54,077 nucleotides of DNA, from positions 1 through 54,077 of the forward strand of contig JAFSMP010000030.1 of assembly GCA_017447875.1 (NCBI GenBank), written 5' to 3'. Positions 43,207-51,843 of the stretch are shown here, one piece after another. The translations under genes were made by a program, and so were the position numbers. The notes under the pieces were generated by a model. That model saw only the letters and a program-made list of their open reading frames with translations, was not told the DNA's origin and made no database searches. The first letter of the stretch is position 1; every line of letters begins with the position of its first letter. This DNA comes from Paludibacteraceae bacterium. GTDB taxonomy: Bacteria; Bacteroidota; Bacteroidia; Bacteroidales; Paludibacteraceae.

Positions 43207-44708
43207 ATGCTCTTGCGTAAACGGGCTACGGGGATGCCTAACAGGTCCCGGTATTTGGCTACGGTACGGCGGGCGATGGGGTAACCGTGTTCACGGAGCA
43301 CCTCCACCATCTGCTCGTCCGTGCAGGGGTTGGTCTTATCTTCGGCATCAACCAGTTCTTGCAGTATCTTCTTGATCTCCCGTGTCGATACCTCATCTCC
43401 TTCACTGTTGGTCATCGCCTCCGAGAAGAAATATTTCAAGGCATAGACGCCGAACCGCGTAGCGACGTACTTGCTGTTGCTCACACGCGAGATGGTCGAT
43501 ACGTCATATCCGGTCTTGTCTGCGATGTCTTGCAGCACCATAGGTTTGAGACTGGTCTCTTCGCCGTCCAGGAAGAACTCATACTGGTATTTGAGGATGG
43601 CGGTCATGGTGCGCATAAGGGTCTCGTTGCGTTGCTTGATGGCGTCGATGAAATAGCGGGCGCTGTCCAGTTTCTGCTTGATGAACTGCGTCGCCTGCCT
43701 GTTCTCTGCGGTCTTGGGCATGCGGCTGTAGTCTTCGAGCATCGCGCTGTATTCACGACTCACATGTAACTCCGGTATATCGCCTGTGTTCAGTACTACG
43801 TACAACTCCTCATCCCGCTCTTCGATCGTGAAATCCGGGATGATGGTCTCGCGTTGGGTCTCATAGACCGAACCGGTGAAGGCGTTGGCGGGTTTCTGAT
43901 TGAGATGGACGATCTCCTGCACAGCCGCTTGGAACTGCTCGTCCGTGCAACCGATACGTTGTTTGATCTTATCGTAATGATGCTTGGAGAACATCTCAAA
44001 GTACTGCTCTAAGATCGTGTAGGCCAAACGGGTAGCGTCGGTCTGCTGTTCCTTGCGGTTCAATTGCGTCAGCAGGCATTCCTGCAGGTTAGCACTGGCG
44101 ATACCGGGCGGGTCGAACTGCTTGATCTGCGCTACGATGGATGCCATCTGTTCGTCGGTCACATCTATCTGCTCCTGGAACAGCAGGTCATCCACCAGTT
44201 GTTCGGTCGTGCGACGCAGGTAACCGTCATCGTCGATATTACCCAATACCCACTTGGCGATATGCCGTTCGGCTTTGGTCATGTTCGTCAGGTACACCTG
44301 CGCCTTCAGTTCTTCTATCAGACTGCTGCCTCCGATGATCGGCACTTCGCGCCGGTCTTCATCCACGGGGTTATTGGGCTGATGCAGCATGTAACCCGGT
44401 GTCTCATCGTCCGACACGTACTGCTCGTAGTTGAAATCCTCGTTCTGCAGCGGGTCGCGGTCACGACCGTCACTGTAGCCGTCATCCGGCATGTAGTTAT
44501 CATCGAACTCGTCCTCTAATCCGTTCATCCCTTCCGCCGTCAAACTCTCGTCCTTCCCCTCTTCCAGGGCAGGATTCTCCTGTAACTCCTCGTTGATCCG
44601 TTGTCCCAACTCGATAGAAGGCACTTCGAGCAAACGAATGACCTGTATCTGCGCCGGAGACAACTTCGTCGTCTGGGTGAGCGATTGTTGAAGACTGACC
44701 TTTTGCAT
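43203..44708 (-). CDS. rpoN: RNA polymerase sigma-54 factor
   Basis: A 501-residue alternative sigma factor. The N-terminal activator region is Gln/Leu-rich (QSLTQTTKLSPAQIQVIRLL), followed by an acidic stretch, the core-binding domain and the C-terminal RpoN box ARRTVAKYR (about 483-491) that reads the -24 element. No bacterial enhancer-binding protein is encoded in the window. A CGATTTAAC-type short repeat (44708-44748) separates it from the aminotransferase gene. Confidence 0.97.
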   Translation of the reverse strand: MQKVSLQQSLTQTTKLSPAQIQVIRLLEVPSIELGQRINEELQENPALEEGKDESLTAEGMNGLEDEFDDNYMPDDGYSDGRDRDPLQNEDFNYEQYVSDDETPGYMLHQPNNPVDEDRREVPIIGGSSLIEELKAQVYLTNMTKAERHIAKWVLGNIDDDGYLRRTTEQLVDDLLFQEQIDVTDEQMASIVAQIKQFDPPGIASANLQECLLTQLNRKEQQTDATRLAYTILEQYFEMFSKHHYDKIKQRIGCTDEQFQAAVQEIVHLNQKPANAFTGSVYETQRETIIPDFTIEERDEELYVVLNTGDIPELHVSREYSAMLEDYSRMPKTAENRQATQFIKQKLDSARYFIDAIKQRNETLMRTMTAILKYQYEFFLDGEETSLKPMVLQDIADKTGYDVSTISRVSNSKYVATRFGVYALKYFFSEAMTNSEGDEVSTREIKKILQELVDAEDKTNPCTDEQMVEVLREHGYPIARRTVAKYRDLLGIPVARLRKSI

Positions 44709-44738
44709 AACGATTTAACAATTTATCGATTTAACGTT

Positions 44739-45926
44739 TTAACGAATCAGATCGAGTACATTGGTAACAATGTAGTCGAGTTGCTCCTGATCAAGTTCCG
44801 TATGCATCGGCAGGGACAGCACGCAGGCTGCCAGTTTCTCGGCTACAGGGAAGTCTCCGTCTTGGTAACGGGGATCGAGGTACGCTTTCTGCTGATGCAG
44901 CGGAACGGGGTAGTAGATCATAGCAGGAATACCGCGTTCAGCCAGTCCTTCACGCAGCTTGTCGCGATCGGCTCCTACTACACGTAGTGTGTACTGATGG
45001 AACACATGCGTCGAGTGCGCCTGACGACCCGGGATCAGCAGTTTGTCATTACCGCTGAAGGCCTTATCGTAGTACGCTGCAGCTTGTTGACGCGCTGCGA
45101 TATACGCATTCAGGTGCGGAAGCTTGGCATCCAGCACAGCGGCCTGGATACTGTCCAGACGGCTGTTGACACCGATCATGTCGTGGTGGTACCGAACGAC
45201 CATACCGTGGTTCGCTATCGCACGCATACGCGCTGCCAACTCATCGTCATTGGTGAAGATAGCACCGCCGTCTCCGTAGCATCCCAGGTTCTTCGAGGGG
45301 AAGAAGGAGGTACAACCGATATGTCCGATGGTGCCGGCCTGCTTGGTCTCGCCGTTGGAGAATGTGTACTGCGCACCGATAGCCTGACAGGCATCTTCCA
45401 CGATGAACAGCTTATGCTCCTTAGCCAGCGCCATGAGCGGCTCCATGTCGGCACACTGACCGAACAGGTGCACCGGTACGATGGCTTTGGTACGCGGCGT
45501 GATGGCACGGCGAACGGCTTCGATATCCATGTTCATCGTCTCCCAGTCCACATCCACTACGACCGGCGTCAGACCTAACAAGGCGACAACCTCGGCGGTT
45601 GCGATGAAGGTGAAGGTAGGGGTGATGACCTCATCGCCGGGTTTGAGTCCCAGACCCATCAGGGCGATCTGTAAGGCATCGGTTCCGTTACCTACGTTAA
45701 TCACATGTTTGGCTCCGGTGTACTGCTCCAAGTGCGCCTGAAAATCCGCCACTTTCTGTCCTTTGATGAAAGCGGCTGAGTCAATCACTTCTTGAATACC
45801 GGCATCTATGTCCTGCTTGATCTTCGCATACTGCGACTGCAGGTCCACCATTTGTATCTTTTTCTTAGGCACAAGGCCACGATTAACTTCTTTACCCGCA
45901 AGGGGTACGATTATTTCGTTTTTCAT
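44739..45926 (-). CDS. DegT/DnrJ/EryC1/StrS-family sugar aminotransferase
   Basis: A PLP-dependent aminotransferase for nucleotide-linked keto sugars in surface glycan synthesis. The 395-residue chain has VNVGNGTDALQIAL, the EDACQAIG aspartate (178) and the PLP lysine Lys212 in FFPSKNLGCYGDGG. The ATG at 45926 overlaps the ybbR stop by four bases and so is preferred over the internal Met at residue 26, which would be the more usual family start. No other sugar genes are near, so its glycan is unknown. Confidence 0.92.
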   Translation of the reverse strand: MKNEIIVPLAGKEVNRGLVPKKKIQMVDLQSQYAKIKQDIDAGIQEVIDSAAFIKGQKVADFQAHLEQYTGAKHVINVGNGTDALQIALMGLGLKPGDEVITPTFTFIATAEVVALLGLTPVVVDVDWETMNMDIEAVRRAITPRTKAIVPVHLFGQCADMEPLMALAKEHKLFIVEDACQAIGAQYTFSNGETKQAGTIGHIGCTSFFPSKNLGCYGDGGAIFTNDDELAARMRAIANHGMVVRYHHDMIGVNSRLDSIQAAVLDAKLPHLNAYIAARQQAAAYYDKAFSGNDKLLIPGRQAHSTHVFHQYTLRVVGADRDKLREGLAERGIPAMIYYPVPLHQQKAYLDPRYQDGDFPVAEKLAACVLSLPMHTELDQEQLDYIVTNVLDLIR

Positions 45927-46846
45927 TGTTCTTGTTGTATCAATAGATATTCCACTTCAGCGGGGTAGGCCCAGGCGAAGGTGATATAGGGTTTGGTATA
46001 ATGCAGTTCCACATCCAGTTGGTCTTTACGTGCAGGCGAAAACGTGCATACGGCGCGTAGGTCGTACGGTTGCACTTGTGCGAAATGACTGATACCTACG
46101 CGGACAGTCACCTCCACCTCACGCGGGAACAGACGAATCGTATATCCTTCCGGCACGCCTATGGCATGCAGAGGGATGGTAAACTTCTTCTCCGTGAATC
46201 GCTCGGCGAAAACCACCATATCCACGCTGTCGGTCGGAGTCCGCATGCCTTTGGGTAAAGCCAATGCCAGGCGTGTCACGGTTGTGTCACTCGTCACCTC
46301 CACCTGCGCCGCTTCGGTATAGATCGTGTCGATGGCAGCCAGTGCTTTGTCTTGTCCGTAAATCTTGACGAAGGAGTGACGAAGAGTAGGGGTGCTTACC
46401 AACTGATACTCATTCGCCAGGCTCACTTGTCCGGCAAAAACCACCGGAACGGTCTTCTCCTGCTCCGTAAAATAAGTGCAGGTGATCTGTTCCGGAGTGG
46501 TCTCAATCAATCGGCTTGTACCTTGCAAAATATCGCTGATACTGCGTCGTAAGGCATCCGAAGGCACCTGTATCGTCCCTTTCTCACCGTGGATATAGGT
46601 TCTCAGATCAATCGTCAGACGAAGCGGTTCGCGGTGATAGGCGTTCAACCGTGCTCCGGCATCACGCACCTCTATCATCACCGTGTCCGGCAGTCCTTCT
46701 TCTCCCAATCCTATCGCCCCGGGTTTACCCGTATAATGAATGAGCACCGGTACGCGGGTGTTGCGCACCGATTGCAGGGCATGACCGTACCATAACACGG
46801 CGGCCATGATCAGGAAAAGCAGGAATGTCAGAACCTCACGTCTCAT
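45923..46846 (-). CDS. YbbR-like domain protein
   Basis: A 307-residue protein anchored by one N-terminal helix (VLTFLLFLIMAAVLWYGHAL) with two or more extracytoplasmic YbbR repeats of beta structure (VPVLIHYTG, TVPVVFAGQV, KFTIPLHAIG). In Firmicutes the related CdaR regulates a diadenylate cyclase, but no cyclase gene is seen here. It lies 14 bases downstream of yajC and is coupled to the aminotransferase. Confidence 0.87.
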   Translation of the reverse strand: MRREVLTFLLFLIMAAVLWYGHALQSVRNTRVPVLIHYTGKPGAIGLGEEGLPDTVMIEVRDAGARLNAYHREPLRLTIDLRTYIHGEKGTIQVPSDALRRSISDILQGTSRLIETTPEQITCTYFTEQEKTVPVVFAGQVSLANEYQLVSTPTLRHSFVKIYGQDKALAAIDTIYTEAAQVEVTSDTTVTRLALALPKGMRTPTDSVDMVVFAERFTEKKFTIPLHAIGVPEGYTIRLFPREVEVTVRVGISHFAQVQPYDLRAVCTFSPARKDQLDVELHYTKPYITFAWAYPAEVEYLLIQQEQ

Positions 46847-46860
46847 TTACCATGTACCAT

Positions 46861-47196
46861 TTACTTCTGCTCTGCGGAAGCCGCTGCATCCGATGCATCG
46901 GCGAAGACACTGTCTTTACTTACTTTGATGGTGACATCCTTGGCGATAGTGATGATGAAGGTCGTCTCCTGCACCTCTTTGATCTCACCGTAGATACCGC
47001 CTGCGGTAACGACCTTGTCGCCTTTCTTCATGCTCTCGCGTTGCTTCTGAATCTCTTTCTGACGCTTGGTCTGCGGACGAATCATAAAGAAATAGAAGAC
47101 GACGAAGATGGCGATCATCATGATCCAAAAACTCCATTGACTCTGCTGCTGACCTTCAGCAGCCATTTCTGCTTGTAATAAAATCAAATTCAACAT
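46861..47196 (-). CDS. yajC: YajC, preprotein translocase subunit
   Basis: A 111-residue protein with one membrane helix (WIMMIAIFVVFYFFMIRP) and the conserved RPQTKRQKEIQKQRESM and GDKVVTAGGIYGEI segments. It associates with SecDF. The spacer to the nusB gene (47197-47250) consists entirely of short repeats. Confidence 0.95.
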   Translation of the reverse strand: MLNLILLQAEMAAEGQQQSQWSFWIMMIAIFVVFYFFMIRPQTKRQKEIQKQRESMKKGDKVVTAGGIYGEIKEVQETTFIITIAKDVTIKVSKDSVFADASDAAASAEQK

Positions 47197-47250
47197 AAAC
47201 TATAAACTATAAACTTTAAACTTTAAACTTTCAACTTTAAACTTTCAACT
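47197..47250. repeat. Short tandem repeat at the nusB/yajC joint
   Basis: ATAAACT units pass into ACTTTAAA and ACTTTCAA units, filling the gap between two genes. The ACTTTAAACTTTCAAC word also occurs at 50288-50318 and, inverted, at 13951-13980. Confidence 0.8.
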
Positions 47251-48204
47251 TTACTTCACGGTAAACGCCTTCACGAAACTTCCTTCATTACGCATCTCGC
47301 GCAGGATCTCGGTCAGGATTCCGTTGATGAACATATAGCTCTTGTCACCCGAATATTCCTTGGCTAACTCGATATACTCGTTCATCGAGACGGTCAGCGC
47401 TATCTCATCGAAGGTAAGAATCTCCGCCAGTGCGGTCTCGATGATGATGCGGTCCATACCGGCGATACGGTCTGCGTCCCATCCTTTGAGGTGGGCATTG
47501 ATCAGCCGTTCGTACTCGTCATGACCTTTGAGCGCCTCGTCCAGCAGACGATGGCCGAACTGCAGTTCCTCTTCGCTGTCGAACATCTCCAGCAGCGGTT
47601 CCTCCGGTGTGCTGTCCGCTTTAAAACGCTTGAGGGTCTTGATGATATAACTGATCACGATATCGGCATCGGTGGTCCAGTTGGACTTGTCCAGCACCAC
47701 CTCCATCTCATCCAAGGCTTCGGCCAGCACCTCGCTGTTCGCCAACAGATACTGGTACACCTGCCGCCAGAAACGCTTGTCATCCTCGTACGTACACGAC
47801 TCCGCGTCCATGTACGCGCGATAGAAATCGCTCTCTACCATCCGCCGGTACACATCGCTCACGGCGGTCATACCGCTGTCCCAAGACAAACGCTGCTCGG
47901 CGATGCGGGCACGTAAGGCACGGTTATCAAAAATCTGCTGCGCCAGACGGTTATTCACCATCCTGCGATTCGCTGTCCAGTCCGAGTGCGTAGCTCGTGC
48001 CCGACCGATCTGCTCCTCCATCTGCTTCTGCGCGTACGCCGTCAACTCATTGATGAAATCCAGCAGTATAAAATATAAATCATAGGTGTCGGCAAAACCC
48101 TTATCCAGTTCCTTATGCACACGCAAGGTCGTCTTGCCCGGGTTCTGATAGTAAGCGAAAAGCGTCTGAATGATACGCGTTCGCACCATGGTTCTGTTAA
48201 TCAT
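47251..48204 (-). CDS. nusB: Transcription antitermination factor NusB
   Basis: A 317-residue NusB of the long Bacteroidetes form: an N-terminal extension of about 170 residues precedes the canonical NusB helices (ILTFDEIALTVSMNEYIELA and KSYMFINGILTEI near the end). NusB with NusE binds boxA RNA in rRNA transcription. It is the first gene of the leftward run, with its promoter at 48231-48261. Confidence 0.9.
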   Translation of the reverse strand: MINRTMVRTRIIQTLFAYYQNPGKTTLRVHKELDKGFADTYDLYFILLDFINELTAYAQKQMEEQIGRARATHSDWTANRRMVNNRLAQQIFDNRALRARIAEQRLSWDSGMTAVSDVYRRMVESDFYRAYMDAESCTYEDDKRFWRQVYQYLLANSEVLAEALDEMEVVLDKSNWTTDADIVISYIIKTLKRFKADSTPEEPLLEMFDSEEELQFGHRLLDEALKGHDEYERLINAHLKGWDADRIAGMDRIIIETALAEILTFDEIALTVSMNEYIELAKEYSGDKSYMFINGILTEILREMRNEGSFVKAFTVK

Positions 48205-48230
48205 ATAGTGTCTTTTACTAAAAAACGCTG

Positions 48231-48261
48231 CAAATTTAGTGAAAAATTTCTATTTATGCAA
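48231..48261 (-). promoter_or_regulatory. Promoter of the nusB-to-SDR gene run
   Basis: Leftward TTGC (48258-48261), 19 bases, TAAATTTG (48231-48238). The -33 element lies in the first copy of the 37-base repeat. No other convincing promoter was found between the 14 genes that follow. Confidence 0.8.
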
Positions 48262-48320
48262 ATAAATGCGATTATTTTAAGTAAAAAATTTCTATTTATA
48301 GAAATAAATACGATTATTTT
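48242..48320. repeat. 37-base tandem repeat between divergent promoters
   Basis: Copies 48242-48278 and 48284-48320 differ at three of 37 positions and repeat with a 42-base period. Each holds an ATTTCTATTTAT..AAATAAAT inverted repeat. It lies between the nusB and DUF3276 promoters. Confidence 0.85.
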
Positions 48321-48330
48321 TCACAAATTT

Positions 48331-48361
48331 TTGCATATATCCAAAAAAAATCGTACCTTTG
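48331..48361 (+). promoter_or_regulatory. Promoter of the DUF3276 gene
   Basis: TTGC (48331-48334) in TTTGCATATATC, 19 bases, TACCTTTG (48354-48361). The start codon lies 30 bases downstream. Confidence 0.85.
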
Positions 48362-48391
48362 CAGCGAATTTTAACAAATTTACAAGAAAAC

Positions 48392-48757
48392 ATGGAAAAT
48401 CAGAAGGAAGACAGACGTGAACAGGAGATCGTTTACAGTCGTTCAGTGAAGGCCGGCAAGCGTATCTATTACCTGGATGTACGCAAGGCGCGGAATGAAG
48501 ATTTGTATCTCTGTATCACGGAGAGCAAACGCAAACAGGCTGAGGGAGAAGAAGCTCCTTCGTTCGAGAAACATAAGGTATTTCTCTACAAAGAAGACTT
48601 TGCTCATTTTGTAGAAGGTCTGCAAGATGTGATCGGATACGTGGAGAAAGAGTTGGGTCAGATTGAAGAGCGGCAAGAATGGCATCCGGAGGATGCAGAG
48701 GAAGCTGCTGCTGAAGAAGAGCCTAAGAAAAAAGGACTCTTCGGAATCTTCAAATAA
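48392..48757 (+). CDS. DUF3276 (PUR-like) nucleic-acid-binding protein
   Basis: A 121-residue member of the DUF3276/PUR family, related in fold to PUR-alpha and spirochaete BpuR, which bind DNA and RNA. The PUR repeat is seen in EIVYSRSVKAGKRIYYLDVR and KVFLYKEDFAHFVEGLQDVI; a Glu-rich tail ends KKKGLFGIFK. The start at 48392 follows the promoter closely. Its 3' end overlaps that of the convergent coaBC gene by eight bases. Confidence 0.9.
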   Translation: MENQKEDRREQEIVYSRSVKAGKRIYYLDVRKARNEDLYLCITESKRKQAEGEEAPSFEKHKVFLYKEDFAHFVEGLQDVIGYVEKELGQIEERQEWHPEDAEEAAAEEEPKKKGLFGIFK

Positions 48758-49967
48758 GCGTTTCTACTATCGTTTCGGCAACAACCGATTTGCTTAATAA
48801 AGGTAACTCGGTTGTCTTGCCATCCGCCCGCATGAGGGTGACTACATTGGTGTCCGTACCGAAACCTGCGCCTTGGTCGCGCAACGAATTGAGTACGATA
48901 GCATCCAAGTGCTTGCGTTCCATCTTACGGAGCGCATTTTCTTTTTCATGTTCGGTCTCGAGCGCAAAACCGATCAGCTTTTGGCCAACCTGCTTGCTTT
49001 CGCCTAAGGCTTTGGCGATGTCCTTCGTCTCTTTTAACTGAATACTGAAAGCTGAATACGGATCACTGATTGCCTCCTTCTTGATCTTCTCGGAGGCGGG
49101 GCTTGCCGGCGTGAAATCCGCTACGGCTGCGCAGAGGATAGCGGTATCGCTCTTGGGCCATACTTCCATGCAGGCCTCGTACATCGCCTGTGCCGAGATC
49201 GCATCAATGCGGCGGATATGACCGAAGGGATTGAGCAGGGGAGCAGTCACGGCACCGCATACAAGGGTCACTTCCGCTCCGCGACGTGCGCAGGCATGCG
49301 CCAGCGCCATACCCATCTTACCCGTCGAGTAGTTACTGATGAACCGCACGGGGTCGATCTTCTCTTGCGTGCCGCCGGCGGTGATGAGCACGTGTCGGCC
49401 GGGCATCGTCTGCGGAGTCAAAGCATAGGTCACCGCTTCCTGCAGCACCTCTATCTCCGGCATCCGTCCTTTGCCGTTCACGCCGCAGGCTAACGCACCG
49501 CAGTCGGGTTCGAGCACCCTCACCTGTTCCCAACTGCGCAAGGTTGCGATCGCCTGTTGCGTAGCGGGATTCTCCCACATCTTATCATTCATCGCGGGCG
49601 CAAAGATAATAGGTTTGCGCGCGACGCACGAGCATATAGTGGTAGTGAGGGCATCATCGGCGATACCGGCCGCACTCTTGGACAACACGTTCGCCGTAGC
49701 CGGTGCCACGATCATCGCGTCGCACCAGTCGGGTAGGGAGATATGCTCGGTGGCATGTTCGTTGATAGCCGCGAACACATCTGAATAAACCCTGCTTCCG
49801 GAAACCGTTTGCAGGGTTAACTCAGTAACAAACTCCAGGGCGTTCTTCGTCGTCGCTACCCGAACCTCTGCGCCCGCTTTGGTGAGCGAACGGATCAGTT
49901 CCGGGATCTTATACGCCGCTATCCCGCCGCTGATACCGACTAATATGTGCTTATTTGAGAGCGTCAT
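48750..49967 (-). CDS. coaBC: Bifunctional phosphopantothenoylcysteine decarboxylase/synthetase
   Basis: Two successive steps of coenzyme A synthesis. The N-terminal CoaC half (1-180) has the flavin-binding GISGGIAAYK, the catalytic His in HISLPDWCD and the PAMNDKMW motif; the C-terminal CoaB half (190-405) has TAGGTQEKIDPVRFISN and NYSTGKMG. The CTGAATAC-type repeat at 49038-49070 codes SDPYSAFSIQLKETKD in a CoaB loop. It overlaps the omega gene by 17 bases. Confidence 0.96.
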   Translation of the reverse strand: MTLSNKHILVGISGGIAAYKIPELIRSLTKAGAEVRVATTKNALEFVTELTLQTVSGSRVYSDVFAAINEHATEHISLPDWCDAMIVAPATANVLSKSAAGIADDALTTTICSCVARKPIIFAPAMNDKMWENPATQQAIATLRSWEQVRVLEPDCGALACGVNGKGRMPEIEVLQEAVTYALTPQTMPGRHVLITAGGTQEKIDPVRFISNYSTGKMGMALAHACARRGAEVTLVCGAVTAPLLNPFGHIRRIDAISAQAMYEACMEVWPKSDTAILCAAVADFTPASPASEKIKKEAISDPYSAFSIQLKETKDIAKALGESKQVGQKLIGFALETEHEKENALRKMERKHLDAIVLNSLRDQGAGFGTDTNVVTLMRADGKTTELPLLSKSVVAETIVETLI

Positions 49968-50283
49968 CGCGGTTGCCGGAGCGATAGACGAGGTCGCCGT
50001 CGATAAACTCCTGGGTAGCCATCAAGGTCGGTTTGGGCAGGCGCTCGTATTGACGGCTGATCTCGATCTGCTCTTTGTTCTCGAAGGTCTCATCGATAGA
50101 GTCCTGCGGGATAGAGAAATCCTGCAATTTAGCGTCTAACTCACGCTTGATGCCTACGCTGATCTGGTTCGCACGTTTGGCGATGATAGCTACCGTCTCA
50201 TACACGTTTCCTACCGGTTCGGTCAACTGGTTGATGTCACGGGTCACCGTGTTCTTGGGGGCTTTACTGCTTTTGTAATCCAT
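49951..50283 (-). CDS. rpoZ: RNA polymerase omega subunit
   Basis: A 110-residue protein of the Bacteroidetes omega type, with the conserved NVYETVAIIAKRANQISVGI helix pair that wraps the beta-prime C terminus. The tail LPKPTLMATQEFIDGDLVYR is characteristic of the phylum. It lies between bamD and coaBC, a neighbourhood common in Bacteroidetes. Confidence 0.9.
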   Translation of the reverse strand: MDYKSSKAPKNTVTRDINQLTEPVGNVYETVAIIAKRANQISVGIKRELDAKLQDFSIPQDSIDETFENKEQIEISRQYERLPKPTLMATQEFIDGDLVYRSGNRDDALK

Positions 50284-50287
50284 ATAT

Positions 50288-50318
50288 CTTTAAACTTTAA
50301 ACTTTCAACTTTCAACAG
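50288..50318. repeat. Short tandem repeat at the bamD/omega joint
   Basis: CTTTAAACTTTAAACTTTCAA followed by CTTTCAA: the same repeat word as at 47205-47250 and (inverted) 13951-13980, three unlinked places. Confidence 0.78.
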
Positions 50319-50321
50319 TCA

Positions 50322-51125
50322 TCATTCCTTGATGACTTTGCGGATATTGTTAAACATCTTCTCTACTTCTTTGCGGTGCTTGGAGTCCGGATACTCGGTG
50401 ATGAAGTTATAGTACTCATCCTGGGCATCGCGTGCACGGTCCATCTTCTTGTCTTCCACCGAGTGTACCATCTGCTGGTATTTGGACTGCATCATGAGCC
50501 AACTGAACTCCTCCTGGTACTTGTTGCTGGGGTAGTTCTTGAGCGCATTCTTCGCTACGATCTCGCAACTGAGGTAGTTATTGCCTAAGTACGAACCGAG
50601 GTTGTAATACAGCCGTGCGCTGTACAACTCCTTGAGCGCCAGTTTGTCGTATAACTCACTCATCTCCTCATACGCCTGCGCGGCATACGGACTCTCGGGA
50701 TACTGCTCTACGAACACCTGGAAGGCCTCGATCGCTTTCTTCGTGATGTCCTGATCCAGACGGGCATCGGGCGAGTCCAGATACTGGCAGTGCCCTACCT
50801 GAAAATACGCCTCCGTCGCATATTTACCCTTTGGGTAATTGCGGATATACGCCTGGTAATAATCGGTAGCGGACTCGTAGGCTTTCTGACCCATGTAGCA
50901 CCGCGCCAGATACGCCAGCACATCTTCCGAACGCTCCGTACCCTTGTAGTACGCACTCACGTCGTCGAGTAACTGCTGCGCCCTCACATACTGCTTGTTG
51001 TTGAAATACATCAGCGCCGCCTGGTATTTCTCCTCCGCGTCCCGTGATTTCAGCAAACGCTGGTACTCTCCGCATCCCGTGAGCACGATCGCTATAAGCA
51101 ATATGAACAGTCCCTTTTTACGCAT
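50322..51125 (-). CDS. bamD: Outer membrane assembly lipoprotein BamD
   Basis: Essential partner of BamA in inserting outer membrane proteins. The start at 51125 yields a lipoprotein signal with lipobox LTGC (Cys18). Five TPR-like helix pairs follow (KYQAALMYFNNKQYVRAQQLL, VLAYLARCYMGQKAYESA, TEAYFQVGHCQYLDSP, and others), normal for the 267-residue family length. The longer open frame upstream lacks a signal. Confidence 0.94.
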   Translation of the reverse strand: MRKKGLFILLIAIVLTGCGEYQRLLKSRDAEEKYQAALMYFNNKQYVRAQQLLDDVSAYYKGTERSEDVLAYLARCYMGQKAYESATDYYQAYIRNYPKGKYATEAYFQVGHCQYLDSPDARLDQDITKKAIEAFQVFVEQYPESPYAAQAYEEMSELYDKLALKELYSARLYYNLGSYLGNNYLSCEIVAKNALKNYPSNKYQEEFSWLMMQSKYQQMVHSVEDKKMDRARDAQDEYYNFITEYPDSKHRKEVEKMFNNIRKVIKE

Positions 51126-51143
51126 AATAATCAAAAAAGCCTG

Positions 51144-51174
51144 CAAAATTACTGCTTTTTTTTGATATATGCAA
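51144..51174 (-). promoter_or_regulatory. Promoter of bamD-omega-coaBC
   Basis: Leftward TTGC (51171-51174) in TTTGCATATATC, 19 bases, TAATTTTG (51144-51151). Confidence 0.85.
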
Positions 51175-51200
51175 ATTTTTAAGCAAAAATCGTTCATTTT

Positions 51201-51231
51201 TTGCACATATGCGCATAAATTTGTACCTTTG
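51201..51231 (+). promoter_or_regulatory. Promoter of the DUF2147 gene
   Basis: TTGC (51201-51204) in TTTGCACATATGC, 19 bases, TACCTTTG (51224-51231). It is divergent from the bamD promoter with only 26 bases between the two -33 elements. Confidence 0.85.
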
Positions 51232-51250
51232 CAACAAATTCAATGAAGAT

Positions 51251-51694
51251 ATGAAACACAGATGGTTGGGTTTAGCCCTTTTTATTATGATGAGCATCAC
51301 CGCATCGGGACAAGTCAGTTCCTTGCTCGGTGAATGGGTAACGGTAGATGACAAGACCGGTGAACAACGTTCGGTAGTGAACCTGTATCAAGGAAAAGAC
51401 GGGTTGTATTACGGAGCGATCTCCCGGTTGCTGATTGATTCACCGGAGACGCTTTGTACGCTCTGTCCCGGTGAGGATAAGAACCGCCCGATTGTAGGCT
51501 TGGTCATTATTCGCGGGATGAAGTACAACGCGAAAGATAACCAACTGCAAGAAGGCAGAGTGTTGGATCCTGAATCGGGCAATTTCTATTACGGCAGGAT
51601 TTACCTGAAAGACGGCAAACTGGTGCTTCGCGGTTCTATCGACAAACGCGGTTTCTTAGGTCGCAACCAAACCTGGATCCGAAAGAGTTCCTGA
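51251..51694 (+). CDS. DUF2147 domain protein, exported
   Basis: A 147-residue exported protein: signal peptide MKHRWLGLALFIMMSITASG, then the DUF2147 domain (SLLGEWVTVDDKTGEQRSVV, LCPGEDKNRPIVGLVIIRGM, SGNFYYGRIYLKDGKLVLRG). The domain is a lipocalin-like barrel of unknown ligand. The start at 51251 is set by the signal peptide. It is monocistronic. Confidence 0.9.
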   Translation: MKHRWLGLALFIMMSITASGQVSSLLGEWVTVDDKTGEQRSVVNLYQGKDGLYYGAISRLLIDSPETLCTLCPGEDKNRPIVGLVIIRGMKYNAKDNQLQEGRVLDPESGNFYYGRIYLKDGKLVLRGSIDKRGFLGRNQTWIRKSS

Positions 51695-51711
51695 TTTCCT
51701 CCAGACAGGAT

Positions 51712-51735
51712 CTCACCGGCAGCGTAAAAAAGCGG
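51712..51735 (+). repeat. Direct repeat flanking the DUF4160/DUF2442 pair, left copy
   Basis: CTCACCGGCAGCGTAAAAAA plus GCGG. The right copy is at 52421-52443 and differs by one substitution and one A. In this copy TCACCG and CGGTGA can also pair as a hairpin after the DUF2147 gene. Confidence 0.75.
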
Positions 51736-51768
51736 TGACATAAATCAATAAAAATTGAATAAATTCTC

Positions 51769-51817
51769 AAAAAATGACATACAAATTTGCGTATGTCATT
51801 TTTTTTGTGTAATTTTG
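51769..51817 (+). promoter_or_regulatory. Hairpin-overlapped promoter of the DUF4160/DUF2442 pair
   Basis: Perfect 13-base arms AAAAAATGACATA (51769-51781) and TATGTCATTTTTT (51792-51804) with the -33 TTGC (51787-51790) in the loop; TAATTTTG (51810-51817) follows after 19 bases. It is almost identical to the module at 19268-19315. Confidence 0.82.
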
Positions 51818-51843
51818 CAGCGCAAAATGTAATAACCAACACA

